From Acanthaster planci (Eukaryota > Echinodermata > Asteroidea > Valvatida > Acanthasteridae), in NCBI RefSeq assembly GCF_001949145.1, contig NW_019091443.1:453556-497780 (forward strand): a stretch of 44,225 bases of DNA. Direction: 5' to 3'. Made by a program: the position numbers and the translations under genes. The notes beneath the pieces were generated by a model. That model saw only the letters and a list, made by a program, of their open reading frames with translations. It was not told the DNA's origin and ran no database searches. How positions within the stretch are numbered: the first letter of the stretch is position 1; each line of letters opens with the position of its first letter. This document shows, piece after piece, positions 42,927 through 44,225 of the stretch.

Positions 42927-44225
42927 GTAAGTACATGTACACGACTTGACGTGACAATTACTGGGTCAATAAGCAAGGCCTTCATTTATGGGGCTTAGGC
43001 CTTAATTGTGCAGTCTGCCTATGCCCAGGCCTAGGCTTATACCCCAGCCCAGGAGGACTCCCTGACCGTACGTACGGAGGGAGTCTAGGATGTAAGGGTC
43101 TAATTAAACTTCGTCAATCTCAGTATTTTCACGTCTGTAACTCTCTACAGCTGGTGGGTTAAGAAATTCGATGCATCACACCACCACAGACAAAAACGTG
43201 AAAATCTCAGAAGTAACGTTAATTCTTGCCATTGTTGTGGACTGCTGTCAGCTGTTCTTCAGCGCAGTTTTTACAGTGTTCATGCACACAACTACATACT
43301 GGCATGACTGGTATACAGCGTACAAGATTCCAAGCTGCGTACATGCACATGTATACATAAATTGGGGCCAGGCTGTGGCATGCATTGATGGCGGTTGGCC
43401 TAGTTATCTGCATGCAAGCTGAGCTTACTGCGGGGAAGCTGATATTAAGGACATGTACAAATCCTGGTCATTTTGTCAGCATTTATGTGTCAACAGGTGG
43501 ACTTAAAAAAGACCGACAAAGGTGTTCACAAAATTCGATAAAAGTAAGGAACCTTCGGCAGCGGGGTATCTAGCTTTTGGTGTAGGGGGGGTATTATCCA
43601 GCAAGGCTTGGCAAATTTTCTGTTGCTAGCAATTAACTCATGTTAGTTAATTTGTCCCATTTTTCAAGTTTTACAGAATGCATTTTTTAGGGCTGGAGAA
43701 CTTGTTTTCAGAATGCGTATGCACAGATAAACAATTGATGTTTTTTAATAAACTAGATTGATATGAGAGTCAATGAAGGTGATTAACCATCATGGTCTCT
43801 TTTAACTTAAAATAAAAAAAATCACACATTGTTAGGGGATCCATTGCCCGATAACCAGACAGAGCTCCAGCATGACCATAATAGTAATAATAATAAGTTA
43901 GTATTTATATAGCAGCCGTCCATGATAAAATCGTGCTCCAGGGCGCTTTCCAAAAAGTTAAGACACTGGTTACAACTACAATACAATTACACTAAAAACA
44001 ATAAAAAATAGTAAAACAAATTATTGTAAACAATAAAAACTAGCAATTAAAAAGTTTTAAAATGATCCAAAAATCTGTAAAATATGCCTACCTCAAAAAG
44101 GGAATTTGGACAATTAGATTAAAAAAACGCTTGCCTAAAAAGATGAGTCTTTAATCCGGATTTAAATTCACTGACAGACTCAGCTTCCCTAAGGGTTCTA
44201 TTCAGCTTGTTTCACTCTCGTGGGG
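42927..44225 (+). other. HAO1-like intron 1 (continues past window)
   Basis: No exon resembling the next HAO segment was found before the window ends. The open frame at 43171-43422 has no domain. The final 350 bp are a dispersed repeat. Confidence 0.6.
43875..44225. repeat. Dispersed repeat of the TATTTATATAGC..GGCGCTTTCC type
   Basis: An AATAATAATAAGTTAGTATT start is followed by TATATAGCAGCC, CAGGGCGCTTTCC, A-rich sequence and AAGATGAGTCTTTAA. From general knowledge, similar sequences are interspersed in many invertebrate genomes. The right end is cut by the window. Confidence 0.5.

Overview
This is a 44 kb piece of animal nuclear genome from a whole-genome assembly, with two runs of N (15193-15909 and 32023-32345) and single Ns at 30603 and 34749. 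It is not prokaryotic: genes are split by GT..AG introns, coding density is low, and LINEs, a Penelope-like element, MITEs and microsatellites are abundant. The dispersed TACATGTACATGTA and TAGGCCTA words, the repeat types and the genes fit a marine invertebrate, most likely a deuterostome (echinoderm or hemichordate). That assignment is an inference from texture only.

The main gene lies on the + strand at about 18.2-26.1 kb. Eight coding exons chain with consistent splice phases into a predicted 755-residue protein. It has a basic helix-loop-helix near the N terminus (about 110-170), a long Ser/Thr/Pro-rich middle, and an HMG box at the extreme C terminus (about 683-745). That architecture is diagnostic of MEIOSIN (BHMG1), known in mammals as the partner of STRA8 that switches on the meiotic programme. 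An invertebrate MEIOSIN-like gene is the most exciting content here. Its last coding exon is copied exactly (97 bp) 3.4 kb downstream, and intron 6 holds a phase-compatible alternative 3' exon.

At the right end (42775-42926, +) is the first coding exon of a glycolate/2-hydroxyacid oxidase (HAO1-like); the rest lies beyond the window. At 9175-9519 (-) is a GC-richer open frame next to a CpG-richer stretch. It may be the first exon of an unrecognised leftward gene.

The rest is mostly repeats. Region 1-9 kb is AT-rich with TACATGTA words, a minisatellite, a 60-bp tandem duplication and a 2.5-kb compound of inverted arms (6585-7053 / 8527-9072) around a direct repeat (7094-7529 / 8056-8501). Region 12.98-17.24 kb is a nest of broken LINEs, one split by a 1.4-kb TIR element (15038-16412) carrying two CCCATGG-rich minisatellites. 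Region 32.3-39.5 kb holds I-group LINE sequence (gag-like ORF1 with CCHC knuckles, AP endonuclease, reverse transcriptase, RNase H, C-terminal zinc motif), interrupted at 36.1-38.35 kb by an antisense Penelope-like element (RT plus GIY-YIG) with a hammerhead-like relic. Region 40.1-42.3 kb is an AT-rich tract full of ACGTT words, and 43.87-44.2 kb is a dispersed repeat inside HAO1 intron 1.

The genes are independent neighbours. No operon-like cooperation is expected or seen.
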